A DNA stretch of 64,000 nucleotides from Malania oleifera (GCF_029873635.1 NC_080422.1:13113936-13177935), one strand, 5' to 3'; counted from the stretch's first letter, positions 10,301 through 25,100 are shown. A program made the numbers and translations. Notes: generated by a model from the sequence alone, not told the origin.

Positions 10301-13300
10301 ATTTTAAATAGTGCTTGTAATTTTATATAAATAATTTTAAATAGTCTGAATTTTGAAGACTTTTTAAAATAAGAATGATAGCAATTAGTAAAAAGATAGA
10401 TATTAGCATGTATCAAATTGTGTCGTAAAGATAGATATTACAAATGAACTCAACTCTTGTCCATGCCCAACTGCGCCTGATGCAGTAAATGAATTATAGC
10501 TATTTTCATCGGGATCAATTGATATCTGAAATAAGAATAGTCAATGTGTCACGGTATGTGCTTGGTTTAATCATTTGGGGGTTCTATGGAAGGAAAGCAA
10601 ACATTATTCTTACTGAAAGGGGAACAAAAACATCTAATATAAGATGATGTATAAAAATCAGTCTCACTTGTATCCTATTCTCTTGCAAACTACCCATTAT
10701 TTCAAGAGGGGGAAAAAAATATGAATGAGCTCAGATTATTTAGGCGGAAAGGGGAAACCACTATACACGGGCCTCATGGATGCATCTCCAAGGATTTCTC
10801 CAAAAATGAAGTTAATTACTGTCGAAACCAGGCAGCGAAGGATTTCTCCAAACATGAGTAAGCGACATTCTCGTACCAAAAATGCCCAGTAGCTAACTCT
10901 CTGCACATCAACAGTACGATAAACTATCTTAAATGAAAGAATGAAGTAATCGATCAAAATAGAATATACCAAGTAGAAAATATACATTCCAGCAATCTAT
11001 CAATTCCAATAGTAACTCATTAGGTTTACTCTCCAATTACATAATTGGTTATGAGGTAGGGTCATTAAAATCAGGATCATAAGAAGTATCGCTAGGAGGG
11101 TTAGTGGGATCAAACTCTAAGATTGGATCAAGGATCATAAGATTCTACTAGCAAGCTGCCTTCTCAACATTAACGTCCGCACATCATTTGCTTCATTGGT
11201 ATCGCAGAGATAACTGTCTACGACTACCACAGCCCAATCCTTAAAATCATCATCATTATTATCATCACATGCATTAGTGAAATTAAATATGCACCTCCAT
11301 TCTCAAGCCCAAACATTGTCGTTTGAAGTTTGCACCACTTAATGAACATTAATGAACTAAAAATAAATTTTTGAATTCATAATTTCATTATTGTAAAAGA
11401 AACCAAATCACCACTTAAATTTGTTCATTACAAGTTATAGCGTACAAATGCCAAGCCTGTGATACAAGTAATTTAGCAAAAATGTTCAAACTATATATGC
11501 ATTGCAGGATCTTATGATCCTACTACCATCCCATCAATCTATACATGATCCTATTGCGACCCTACCAATTTGAGATTCGACTTATAATCATCATTTTGAT
11601 AAAGCAGAATCATAGGACCCTACAATCTGACAATCCCAAATCGTGATTTTAACAAAAAGGAGAAACTCAAAATTTGGCTGAGCCTGGTACAATAGGAACC
11701 AACTCAGTGACGGCTTTTAAGTGTGCAGCCCAACACATGCCCATGGTTGTAGAACTTGAGTAGCAGTTAAAAAAGAGTGGAATATCAAAATGAAAAGAAG
11801 TTTTCCAGCTTCAACAGCAAGATGGCTATAAACAAAGAAGAAACTCAAATTTGGCAGAGGGTGGCAGAACAAAATCAACTCAGTGGCAGCTTTGACTGTG
11901 CAATCCCAAACAGGCCTATGGTTGCACTACTCAAGTTGCAACCAGTCAAAAAGAGAGCAATATCAAATTGAAAAGAAGCGTTTTCATTGAATGCATTCCA
12001 TCGTAAAAACCCAGGATGCTCCATCCTGCCTGCAGACAGTCCAAATGAAGACTTGAAAGCCAGATTTTTTTTATTTTTTTATTTTTAATTAAAAAAATTA
12101 TTATTTATTGTTTTTGAAAAAAGCTCTTGATCGGGTGAATTATCGAAAAAAGATTCATGTAGCTGGCTCCATCTAATAGGGCTTAAAACCTTCTTTTTCT
12201 TCTTCTTGTTGTACTATATATTTTCAAAAAATGAGCAGATGATTCATTTTGAAAGAAAACAATAAGCTTATGAAAAATGTAGTAAAGAACAAATTTTGAA
12301 ATCAGAAGTTAAGTTCTAAATTTATTATTTCTTAAATAATGGAATGCTAATTAACTCTGCTGGGTATCTGGAAACAAAATTAGAAGCTATTTAAAAATTG
12401 AAATTAGTAGAAAAAATTTTGAAATTAGAAGTTACTTCTAGCTAAAATCCAAAAAATATTTTTGCAAACATTTTAATGGGAAAAATAGCTATAATAAAAA
12501 ATAAACAAAAATTTTAGTTCTAATATCACATACCAACTAGGTGTATTTAGGAAGAGATTCCATATGTGTAATTAACTTGGTTTATTTGGTGAGTTCAGAG
12601 TAGGGTTCAATGCAACAGGCTACAAAGGGATACATTAGTACAGAAATATTAATTGGATGTGGTTTGATGCTCAAAGGCAAAGAATGTAAATATATATATA
12701 TATACATACATGAAGACAGATAAAATAAAAGCATTAAGAGAGTCAGCGGAGTGAGCAGACCAATTTCATCAATCATTTATGGAGTAGCAGAGATGAAGGC
12801 AGCTGCTATGGAGTAGCAGAGATGAAGCAGGGACTTGCTTCTGAATAATGTGCCAACAAAAAACTATCATATTAAAGGTCAATTTGTAAATGCCGCAAGG
12901 ATTTGCCACATATTATTGGCTCCAAAGTGTCAGTCAACTAAAAAAGGGGGCAAAATACATTTATCTCCCTCGAAGTTTGTTAAAAAGACACGTCCTCCAT
13001 GAAATTAAAAAATGACAATAGCCACCCCTTAACATCTAACAGAATACACTTCTATCCCTTCTATTAGTTGACCTCCAATGACGGCTTCATATATTCTCGA
13101 AACCAAATTTAAACCCCTAAAGAAAAATATGTTTTTGCCAAGCCCATCCGAAAAGGCACATGTCAAGGGGAATATGAAATAATGTATACACATGAATATA
13201 GGAGTATTTTCTATTTGTGTTGTGCTAATTTCTTCAAATCCAGAAAAAGCTACAGCTGATAGAGAGAATGCTATTCATCCCTTAGCATACATCAGCTCAA

Positions 13301-13944
13301 GCAAAACATTTCAATTGTGACTTGACCCACAGCAACAACTCACAAGTTGGATACGTGACCTCGTCTCTAATAGCACTTGTAGGATCAAGAATGTGCTATT
13401 GCACCAAAAGCTACAGCTAATAGCAAGAATGCTACTCAAATTCCTAACAAAAGCAGCTTAAATAGCACATTTTAACTGTGACTTGAGCCTCCACCACGTG
13501 GGCCAATAGCTGCCACACCTAAGCCAAAAGTTTGTCATGTTCAATGAAGAAATGTAAAAAAGAACCAATTTACTTGAGTTGAAAGCCATCTAGAGAGGAG
13601 CACAAAGCCAACAAGAACAAGGGTTAAGGCTATGAAAAATATAAGATGGCTTACAACCAAAGTAGGGTTAAAGAAGCAAAATGGAGAAAAATGTGGAGGT
13701 TAGTGGGACCCTACTGGTAAAAACAAATTTTTGAGGAGTTGACTCGATGATATTTCTACAAAAAATTTAAGAAAAAAAAAACCTGAAAATTTTGAATTTC
13801 AATGCAGACCAAAAGTCCAGTTAGTTTAAGGAAAGGCCTCAACATTGGATTTTCAAAGGATTCACTTTCTTCCCTAATATTGTAAGAATTACAAAGCCAA
13901 GAAAAATAAAAAATGTAAATATTATAAAAACGTCATATATTCCG
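10301..13944. other. Intergenic spacer with small repeats
   Basis: No gene is supported. A possible small inverted-repeat transposon lies at about 11050-11645: TTAAAATCAGGAT near the left side mirrors ATCGTGATTTTAAC at the right. A diverged direct duplication follows at 11651-11978. TGGAGTAGCAGAGATGAA occurs twice near 12780-12825. The segment 12950-13090 contains phrases (CTCCCTCGAAGTTTG) that resemble the repeat at 22980-23525. A short TA tract lies at 12690-12702. Confidence 0.45.
11651..11978. repeat. Diverged tandem duplication of about 150 bp
   Basis: Segments 11651-11803 and 11830-11978 share the order AGAAACTCAAA, TTTGGC, AACTCAGTG, TGTGCA, CATGGTTG or TATGGTTG, and end GAAAAGAAG. 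Identity is estimated by eye at 70-80%. Only the second copy has an open frame (64 aa), and it looks fortuitous. Confidence 0.6.
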
Positions 13945-15480
13945 ATATTGTTTAATATAAAAAAAATATTGAAGAGAAGTACAAAAAAGGTGCATAAATG
14001 TTCTCTATAAAATAAAAGAACAGAAGAAATATATCAAAACAGCAATGCCCACCAATCATACTGCAAGTCTGGAAAAGACAATCCTGACAGCAAAAGGCCA
14101 CAGGCAAATACTCGATCCTATCCTAAAGCATAGATCAATACATCATCTTTACTGTGAAGATGAGTGTTTTTTGTGCTCCAACCAAATCCCTAATAGTGAA
14201 AAACCTGCACCTCCACAAAACACCAAATCATCACTGCACAATCTAAAGACTGAAAAAGGGATAGCCAAAAGATCCTCCAAAGACTCCACACATACCAATT
14301 CTCTCCAAATATAACCAAATAAATTATTCCATACACTCCAAGAAAAGAAACAGTGAAGGAACAAATGATAGGCAGATTCTGAGCTGTCAAAACATAAACA
14401 TCATAAATTGAAAATAAAGCCTCTATTAAGAACCACTAAACAAACAAAAGCCTTAATCTTAGAGGGACTTTGGCCTTAAATATAGCATAATGAAGTGGAA
14501 AAGATGTGATAATATGGGTCAAATGCTCAAAGAAAAGATAAGCAGGAACACTCCTCAAAGAATCAAGGACCTACGACCGTCAGCCTTACCCACAAGGACA
14601 AATGCCCTCCAATAAACACAATAAGGAGATAAGCTCCAACACCTCCCTATCATTAAGAGACCTATAAAAATGAAATTCCCAAGAGAAATCAAACCCATTT
14701 GGAATAAAGAAAGAAGAAATAGGTTCTTTATGCTGTGAGAAAAAAATATGAAAGCATAGAACTGCCCATCCAAAAGTCTTCCAAAATCAAATGCTGAACC
14801 CATTACCCTTTAGTGCAAGAAAAAAAGAGAGGATATATCTGCGAAAAACACTTCCAATGAATCTCCAAGGAATATCTCAACCCAAATTAGCATCCCGCCC
14901 ATTACACAGCAAGCCAAACTTACTTTTAATAATGTTGCGCCAAACGGAAGATTCCTCTAACAGGAAATAACAGAGCCATTTACCCATTAAATCAATGTTC
15001 TTAGGCACCAACCTACTCTTTTCTTTCTTACCCTATTGCGAGAATGATCTAGCAAGAATCTCCATGGAACAATCTCCTGACTAATCAGATAATTTTTTTC
15101 TCCCTCACTCCAGACCATAAGAAATTTCTCTGACTCCTAATATTTCTAGCAACCCCCACGGGAATGCTAAAGATAGACAAGAAATAGAGAGGAATACTAC
15201 AATGACAAGCCTGAATGAGGATGATATGCCCACCTCAAGGCAATAAGACACCTTTCCACCCATCCAACAGCTTGGACATCTTCTCCACCAAAGGATTTCA
15301 AAAACCCAACCAACCTAGGATTTTCACCCGAAAGTGCTCTTCAATAAGTTGGAGGCCAACCTAAAATACCACATCAATACAAGATAAACCACTTATACCC
15401 AAATTTATTTAGAAACCCTCTCAAGCAGTTGCAAAATATCAAACAGATTAACAATGACTCTCTATGATCCTCTAGGAAAA
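13945..15480 (-). pseudogene. L1-type LINE fragment (zf-RVT / 3' part of ORF2)
   Basis: The minus strand carries a decayed non-LTR reverse-transcriptase tail. The best piece, around 14364-14190, reads FLHCFFSWSVWNNLFG, which is the zinc-finger-like zf-RVT region found after plant L1 reverse transcriptases. The related copy at 24546-37345 has the same order of features. Frameshifts and stops are frequent. Similar segments of about 30 bp containing AAAATGTAAATATT flank it at 13912-13944 and 15481-15513 and could be an old target-site duplication; this is uncertain. Confidence 0.65.
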
Positions 15481-15619
15481 AAAAATGTAAATATTCTAAA
15501 AATATCATCCATTATGTCAAACAGCTACAAACAACAGTATCAGAAATTTCCACTTAACTTGTTCAGCAGTGTATGGCATTATTTTAAAATAGTATGGTAA
15601 ATTTGTACTAATAATACCT

Positions 15620-18600
15620 CTACTCAACTGGGAGAAGTGCAATCTCAATTTCCTGAAGTGATTTTCCTTTTGTTTCCACCACATTCTTCTTCACGAAAAC
15701 CACTGCCGTCAAACAAAACATGGCAAAGATAGAATACAAAACTTGCGGGCCCATTTGCTCCAGCAATCTCAAAAAAAACAAACCAACAAAGAAATTTATC
15801 ACCTGTTAAACAAAATATTATTAGCAACCATTATTGGTGACAGAAAAATTAGGAGGAAAAATAAAAAAGAAAAATTAAATAATGGCAGAGTCATTGGCTG
15901 GCCTTCTAAGAAATAGCAGAATATTGCAACATTAAACCTTCCTTAACACCCCCCCCCCTCCCCCCTCAAAAAAAAGATATATATTTCAGTGTCAAAACAC
16001 CACAAATATCTCGAATTAAATCTGATGAAGTGAAAACAGCCAGTTAGTTTCAAGAGAACCTTGCTTCTACAAACTATGGAAATATTAAAATCAAAATAGG
16101 GCTTTCCCATTCCCCAGGAGGCTAATCTCTGAAGTTATTATTCAAAACTCCTACATAAACTTGAAGTGAGTCATATCAGTTCAATAAGCCATGACAAACT
16201 TCTGCTACAAACAACTGTGAATATATGGTTTGTAGGACAGGAAACTGAGAAGTTAACCTAAAATTAAATATAAGTTCCAAACCATTTTTGTGCCATGGAA
16301 AATCAATTTTGGTTCAGAATTCAGTTTCAATGCATATAAAATAAAATAAAATAAAAAAATGCATAAAATGGATAAACCAGAGAAGGAAAAACATTCACCA
16401 TAAATGACTGCATCATAAATAACTGTAAAATAAAATTACCCAATGCACGGCCAAGCACACTGCCAATGCCTTCGCCCGAATTCGGCTGGGTAATATTTCT
16501 GGTAGAAGGAGACCAGGGACTGGACCAGCGCCCATAGCAAATGTCAAGACAAACCTGCACAAAGAAGCTTCGCACTTAGCAAGAAAAACAATGAAATCAA
16601 CAAAACAAAAGTTCTCTTTTATATTTATATTATGAAGAAATACGAAAATTTCAAGAGCTATATGTTTCCTGAGCTATATTTTCAAGTAATAGTCATGGAC
16701 TAATTAGAAGATAGAATAAAATATATTTAGAGAACACCACAGCTTACCACAGTGTCTCCAAATACATGCACAACCATGTTCATTTCCTGAGTTACTGATC
16801 AAATTCTTTAATTACTTAATTCACGGAAGCTCCGATCAGAAGGCCAAATGGTAGGCAATAGCTTTATTTTCTGGAGTAGCAAACTAAGTATAGATTGGTA
16901 TATTTAGCTCATTTAAAAATCATGCACTGCACCACTGCCTACCCTGGCTAGATCAAGTCTTAAATTATGATTATACAAAAGGTGGTATATTTTCATGGAG
17001 AGAACTATTCAAACAGAGGCCTAAAAATACATCAGCAATCATAAACTTCAATTTCCCACTCCCCCTCCCTTCCCCCCATGCCAGCTGCAGGGTGAAACAG
17101 GATATCTTTGCAAACTCATTTTGGTGTAAAAAATCAAATTAGTGCACTTTTTTGGTCACTGAATCATTTAAAAATTTTCATCTTGTTCACTGTGATATTT
17201 ATGATCACAGTACATTTTAAATCATTATAAATTAATTTCTGATTATAGTTATTTTTAAATCATGCGTCTGAATCTTAATTCTGATTATGAACAGTGTTGC
17301 ATTGAACATAATAATATTATAAAGTGTTCTATTTCATGATGACATAAGTATCCAAACAAAGACCTAAAAATAATCATCAAGCAATTGCGAACATCAAGCC
17401 ACCAACCCCCCTCACCTTCCTTGCCCCAAGTGCCAACTGGATATCTTTACCAACTCATTATGGTGTCGAAGTCCAGTTTAATTTACTTTCTGGTGACTAA
17501 ATCTTTTTAAATCTCAACCTTTCCCACTGAAACTTTTTTTCTAATATGATCACTATAAATCTAAATTGGTATAATTTCAGTCATCATTGTACTTTCTAAA
17601 TCATTGCAATTTCTATCGCATGATTTCCCCAAGTGTGTACTAAATTGCAATGATTGAGACTTTAGAATGTGTGCTGACCACATTAGAGGAAAATAAAATA
17701 GTAACCAAGATCAGAATTTTTAAAGTTAAAAAAAAAAATGCAGTTATCCTGTTGAAAATACACAAGAACACAAGTTAACCAGCCAAGAATGTGAGATTAA
17801 GTTCATTATAAATGCATTTTCAAGATTTCCAAGTTCGAGTGATTGACCAATGACTACTCACAGCAGCATACCACCAACAGACAAATAGGCCGTGCTGAAG
17901 CCTGACAAAAACGAACTTGCTGCAATTACTTGAATACCCATTGAAACTGCCTGAAAATTAGATTCAAGAGAAAAAGTCAAACAAGATGTGAAAAAACAAA
18001 AAAACCATGTTTTGCATTCGTGTATAATGCAATTTCAATCACATTAGATACATAAAATATCATTTATTGGCATTTGGCATTACAATTCCAAAAAACAGAC
18101 ACTAACAGACCACTAATGGATCAATCAGATATTTCTTCCAGCAGACTTTTCCACAGGGATGTCCAGAGAAGACTTTTCTGTCAGTATTTAAGAATACTTC
18201 TAAAGCAATTACTGCAGCATGCATCGCCACTCTTGCGGACTAAGGCGCACACATAATCAGAGAATATGCTTCTTTCTGCTCAATTCACCTAATCCCTAGA
18301 TGAGAATCTTAGAGAAAACAAGGACATCAGTCAAGCTGAAGCCTCCAATTTTTTTCTCTTATATCCTAGTCCAAAATAATGCACTAAAAAACTTAGCATG
18401 TCCAACAAAGTAACGGCACATATTTAAATAGATTCCCAGAAACTCCTGTGTGCTTTTTGCTTACGAGGTAGATGCCTGGCAGTAGCCTAAAGGTGTGTTC
18501 ATCAGTGTCGCAATTTCAAAATGATTAACAGTGATTTTAAGAAAAAAAAATTCATGGGAAGCAAAATATCTACTAACCATGCCAAAGAAACTTCCTAGAA

Positions 18601-21600
18601 GAAGCACCTTCCTCCCTAGTTTGTCCATCAAAACCATTGCAACAATAGACCCTGAAAAAGTTAAAACGCAAAACATGGTAAATTATGATCTTAGAAGGAA
18701 CACATAGGAAGCTTCGAAGTGAAGCCTGTTAGATTACCATTTTACCTAAAAGCTTAAGGCGTTTGGTTGTGGGCTAACAATGTATATCAATCTTTAACAC
18801 TCCTCCGCACATGCAGCTCAATAGCACGTGGAGAGATAACACATGATAAATAACACCCATTACAGGGAATACAATAATTTTTTAAACAGCACAGCACACA
18901 ATAAACATTGGTAACAAGACCAGGACCTCCTGGTAACCAGCTCTGATACCATGTTGGTTACCACTTTACCTAAAAGCTTAAGCAGTTAGGTTGTGGGAAA
19001 ACAATGTATATAAAGCTTTAACAACACTATTTGTACCTGATAGATTTGAAATTCCAACACAAGTGTTAGCAACCTCTGAAGGTACTCCTGCACTTTTAAA
19101 GACGGCTGATGAGAAATAGAATACAGCATTAATTCCTGATAGCTGCTGTAAAGCATATAGGACAGACCCAATGAAAACCACTGCACAACAGAGTGATAAA
19201 GTAATCAATCGAAAGAAAACAAATCAAAATCCTAAGGTGTGGTAATACAGATGACAACATAAAAACACATTTACATGAAACACATGTACCTCTAAAATGG
19301 CGACCATAGAGTAGGTCTGAAAACTTCACTGTATCTGCTTCATCCCCTCTTTCTGACTTCGACAGTTCTGCTATGGCATATTTGACATGTGCTCCACCCA
19401 AAACCTTCTCAAATTCAGCTTCGGCCTCAGCACCTCTTCCTCTCTGAACAAAATACAAGTGGAAGTGTTACTTTAATAAAACATCCTCAACTGGATTAAG
19501 GTCAATGGCGAAACAAGACATAACAGAAAAATAAGAGCAACATGAGAGTCAACAATGTGAGAGAAAAGTAAACAAGGAGGCAACTGAGCAATTGCTAGAC
19601 AGTGTGAACTATTACACAAAGCAGGTCAAATGTCAAGAGAGAAGAATAAAACAGAGGAAAGAAACTGCTGTGACAAGATCTAGAACAAAGCAGGAAGCAA
19701 ACTGCTGTGACAAGATCTAGAACAGAGCATGAAGCAAACTTCTTGACAAGATCTAGAACAAAGCAGGAAGCAAAGCATGGCGAATGATTAACACCATTAG
19801 GATGTGGCTCACTCTACAAAGCCATCCACAGAAAAAACAAAACTTCAATTACCATCTGTAATCACTAACAGGTCACACGCCCATTTCCAATTTCCAAACC
19901 TGAAACACCCAAGAGCACTTACAAGAATCCTCACAAAAGAACCTCTCAAAATAATCGTTTCTCCAACTCCTCACATCTCTCTCCTTAATCAGATTTTTTT
20001 GGCTTACAAAACCTTAATCTAGAAGAGCAAGCTGGTCCCCACTCACAAGTCCACTCAGAAAAGGAAACTAACTGTTGGTAAACATGGGTCCAAAATTGAC
20101 ATTCAAAAAAAAAAGAAATGAATCCCACGACAATTGCCCAACCACTCAGACAGTCAGCAAAAACTCAATCATAACTCACTGTTTCTATCAGTTGACCAAT
20201 ATTCAAAAATGGGACAACTGACCCTTCCAAAACCTGCAACTCCACCAAATCCAAGCCATACTCTAGCAGAATGGTATTAGTAGCGCATGTGCAAAGTACA
20301 ATTCAATGAACACAGTATTTGAGTACTACCAAAAATCCAAAATCACACAAATATAGAAATATAGAATCAATTCCATGCATTCAAATAACATCTTGTACAT
20401 AACTCTTATCATGTGCCTACTGCAGAACTAAATCAGAATACAAAATTGGCTGGCCTGCAGATAGGAAAGGGGTGCTTAATCTGTGCTGAGACCACCTCAT
20501 CCTGCTGTCAGGTGGAGCTTATTTAGTTTGGGAAAAAATTATTCTAAAGGATACGTTCATTCTTGGGTTTGCCCATTATGCTAAGGGATAAGTTAATTCC
20601 TGGGTTGAACAGAGATTGCGAACTCAAGGTTTACTCGTCGAGAAAAGGAATTTTGAACTGCTCTAGCTGACTATTTTGCAAGAATTATTATGAAGATTCA
20701 ACTATTTGGTGTCTGATTACTTGTTTGCTCCAGAAATTTTGAAAAATGGTGTTGCAGGTGCTGTACCATGGTGAGGAATGTTAGGCAGTGGGCTCAGCAG
20801 GCTGATCAGCTTCAAGAGAAGTCCAAAAGGATCTATGTAGCTCTGCGCATAGAATTGTTGTTCATTCCTTTGTTTATGACTGGCTTAAAACAAGCAATAT
20901 ATTTTCCAAAGGAGTTAGTGAAGCTCATCAAAATGTTGTGGTGAAAATTGGCAGGGCTTTTTATTTGAAAATTTTCAGTGTAAAGGCGGCTGAGTAAAAT
21001 AACACGAACACTAGGGCCTCTATGTCAATTCACCCATTGAGTTTTGTTGTTGTCAATTTCAGGCATCTTTGATTGTTGTCAGGTGGGTCTCTGTGTTGAT
21101 GCAGGTCTAGTCCTTAATGGATTTATTTCAAATTTTATTGTTTGATCTCTGTCCTGCAGGTTTAATGATATCAGTATTAAAACCCCCCCCCCCCCCCCCC
21201 CAAAAAAAAATAAAATAAAAAATTTACATACCTTTCTCCAAAAAGAATTGGAAAACTACAAAACTAGAAATAGTTACCAGAAAATCAAACAAATAAACTT
21301 GCATAAGCTTGCCCTTGGCCAGGTTGGGCCATGTTTAACCAACCCACCCTAATCCAACAAAGACAGGTTCATCACTCAGAAACCATAGATGAAAGAAAAC
21401 AACCTTAAAAAGCCAATGAGGACTTTCTGCACAGAACTCCATGAAAAGAGCAAGCATTGCAGCAGGAATGGAAGACACCCAAAAACAAACCCGCCACCTG
21501 AATACATCCTCATATCAAGAAAAATAGTATCATTTACATATCCAATAAAAAAAAAGGAAAAAGCTGGTTCAATTTATTTTTTAAATATAAATGAGGCAAA

Positions 21601-22025
21601 AAATTAGATAACCATCTACATCCCAAACTACTGAAGACAACATTCACTCTTTCTTACCAACCAAAAATTTCTTTGGCAGGGATTCCAATAAAAAGAGCTC
21701 CCATAAGTCCAAGACATGTTGCAATTTGGGTGAAGCTCCCATAAGTACCCCTTACAAAAGCAGGTGAAACCTGTTAATGTAGATAAAGCATGATCAGACA
21801 CTTCGACAGTAGGGACCATTCAATTTCAATCAATACCTGCGGGACCATCATTCCTCATACCTCTGTCACATAGAGGGATGCAACGGGGGGACCAATACCC
21901 ATCCCAGTTCCGACAATAAACCTCCCCAGAAGCATACCATGAAGACTTTTTGTCGTTGCACTGCAGGGTCAGTTGAAGATCCTTTTTGTAAGCTTCTTAA
22001 TTCAAACAACTACAGAACAATAGGA

Positions 22026-22105
<80 letters not shown>

Positions 22106-25100
22106 CAACAAAGAATTAACAGACAAAAATAGTTAAACTTCTATAATGGGATGCCACCTCAATGCAAGGTGGCAAACAGCTTTCCTTTGGGAAGAAAAGA
22201 AGGGCAAATCCACCGTGAAACTTCAAACAAATTGCATGCAAGGAAAGGATGAAGCAGGACTAAATAGATGTAAGTAACCCTTAAATCTATAAACTAAAGG
22301 CAGTGGACTTATTGAGAAGGTAGGAGACGAACATAATTGACACATAATACAAGTTATAAGATTGGTTGTAATGTTGACATAAGTTCCATGAACTTCTTGT
22401 TCTCAAATCTTGTTCTATTTTTGATAAATTTTCCCACAAATTTTGGGTTCACATTATTGAACATTGTGTGCATAAGTAGTTATTACCAATGATAAATTTA
22501 CAAATCAGTACAGAAACTATCGTAGTTTGTTTTCTTCTTTTCATGCAGTTTAATCAAAGATGGTGAGCCTCAACTCAATGGCAAGGGTTTTACATCCAAA
22601 TCTCAAGATCACAGGAAACAGTCTCTCCAAGCCTAGAGGTAAGACAGCATATATCATGCCCGCCTCCACCCCAAGATCCTCAATTTTGTGGGAGTCTTGC
22701 ACACTCGGTGTTACATTTTGTCACGTTTATGTAGTAAAACCACTCAATTGCTTTTTGAGGACATGTAGGCATGCCTGCTGCTATACTGCACTATTACTGC
22801 CATATGGTTTCTTTCATGATGGATCAAATTTCCTCCCAAGAGACCGATTTACAGGCTAGCTGTCACATGTAAGATCAATTATACGTTCATTGTTCATTCA
22901 TAGGGTAATATTTTTCCTATTTCACCAGCTAAAATCAAAGGTCATATTCTTCAAATGAACCAAATATCTCCATTGTTCTCCATATTTATTCATTTAAAGC
23001 TAAATGATATGGGGCAAAAGGCACTGACCTCCCTTGAGGCTTGGGGAAAAGATGAGGACCCTCCAGAGGTTTCAAAATTCCATAAACCTCTCCTAGTGTT
23101 TAGCAAAAAGATATAGACTGGTTTCAAAATTCCATAAACCTCTCCTCGTGTTTAGCAAAAAGATATAGACTATCTTGAAATTTTAAAACTTTCACAGACC
23201 TCCCATGAGGTTTGACAAAAAAGACACAGACCTCCCTTGATATTTTTTAAAAAAAACAAGCTTCAGGGAGAGCATGTAAGTGTCCCAAAAATCAAATGTC
23301 AAGGGAGGTCTGTGGGACCTCAAGTTTGTAGGAATTTTGGAACATCAAGGAATGTCCGTGATTTTTTGCCAAACCACAGCAGAGGTCAATATCTTTTGCC
23401 TAAAAATAAATGTATGGACATCCTAAGTTTAGTGTCCAAAGAGGCATGGATGTATTTTTGCCAAACCACCACAGAGGTCAACATCTTTTGTCTAAGTTTA
23501 GTGCCCAAAAGAGGCATGGCAAACTAGCGGGAGTCAACTCTTTAAACATTCAATGAGAACAAAAAATTAGAACAAGAAGTTGGAACTCAATTAAACCGAA
23601 AAAGTGATGGACTAATTACAGCAGTAGTTTCTGATCCCACACGTGCTCAAATGCCCCCAAAAAGAAATCTCCAACTTTAAAAAAAAAAAAATAGAAATGG
23701 AAAATGGAGTTCATTGATGAAGAGAGAGCACAATTTTATGGCACCAAGCCTTACACAAAATTTCTTGTGTGCCAAGACCAAAAATAATGAGGTAAGTAAC
23801 AGGTTTTATGCTATGAAATAGGTTTTGTAGAGAATATGGTTGTGACAAAATGCATCCATCCTTACTTGCTTATGTTTTTTTTATATATAACAAAAGAAAA
23901 GATTTCATTGATAAGAGAAGAACTTACAGAAAGGAGAAAGAGGTTTCTCCCATCAAAATTCTGGGAAAATCCAATTGTTAAAGCTTGATATACATTACTG
24001 GCACAACCTAATAGCTTAAGCTTTTAGATAAAGTAGTAATCTAACATGGTATTAAATCTAGTTACTAGGAGGTCCTAGGTTCTAGTCTCCTTGCCATCAT
24101 TCATTGTGTGGTTTTTAAAAAAGTTATTGTACTTTGCTCATGTTTTATATATATATATATATAACAAAAGAAGAGATTTCATTGATAAGAGGAGAATTTA
24201 CAGAAAGGAGAAAAAGATTTCTCCCATCAAAATTCTGGGAAAATCCAATTGTTAAGGCTTGATTTACATTGTTGGCAAAACCTAATAGCTTAAGCTTTTA
24301 GATAGAGTGGCAATCTAACATGGTATTAAAGCTGGTTACTAGGAGGTCCTAGGTTCTTGTCTCCTTGCCATCATTCATTGTGTGATTTTTAAAAAAGTTA
24401 TTGTACTCCCTGCAATGGGTGTTATTGTGTGTTTATCTTCCCACGTGCTATCAGGCTGAACGTGCAAGGAAGTGTTAAGGCTTGATATACATTGTTGGCC
24501 CACAACCTAACAGCTTAAGCTTCAAGGGAAAGCAGTAATCTAACACTAATAAAACAAAAGGTGGAAAAAACATAATAATTCCTCCATTCTCACTGAACCT
24601 CCAAAAAACAAACCCCCTTAAAGCAACAAAAACCAACACACTAAAAAATTCAGGTAGTGAACCTTCACCCAACCAGCTGCCAATTCATTTTCTCCCTAGA
24701 AAAAATCCGTCCATTATGCTCCAACCATAATCCCCACAACACTGCAAAAATGTCACATTTCTGAAGTGCAACTCACTCCTTCTACCAAACCCTCGGGAAA
24801 TAGACAACAATTCCTCCACTAAAGTCAAGCAGACCCAAGATTCTTCCATCACACCAAATAAATTATTCCAAACTCTCCAAGCATAGTCACAGTTTGAAAA
24901 TAGACGACATGTCATTCCAAAATTAAAATGGCATAGCACACAAACGTCTAGAGATGAGGCCTTCAAAGGCCTCCTGATCTACCACAGGTTATCAGTGTTG
25001 ATTTTACTAAGCACAAATAGCTATATGAAAGCCTTAATTTTGGGGGAGTTTTTGCCTTCAAAATAAATGAATATAGGGGAAAGATGTTGTGAAGCTTGGG

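Noticed and set aside
10736..10987. 83-codon minus-strand frame in the intergenic region
   Set aside because: No recognisable domain or exon context.
22560..22859. 99-codon plus-strand frame in intron 4
   Set aside because: Antisense to the transporter, no family resemblance and no splice signals that extend it.
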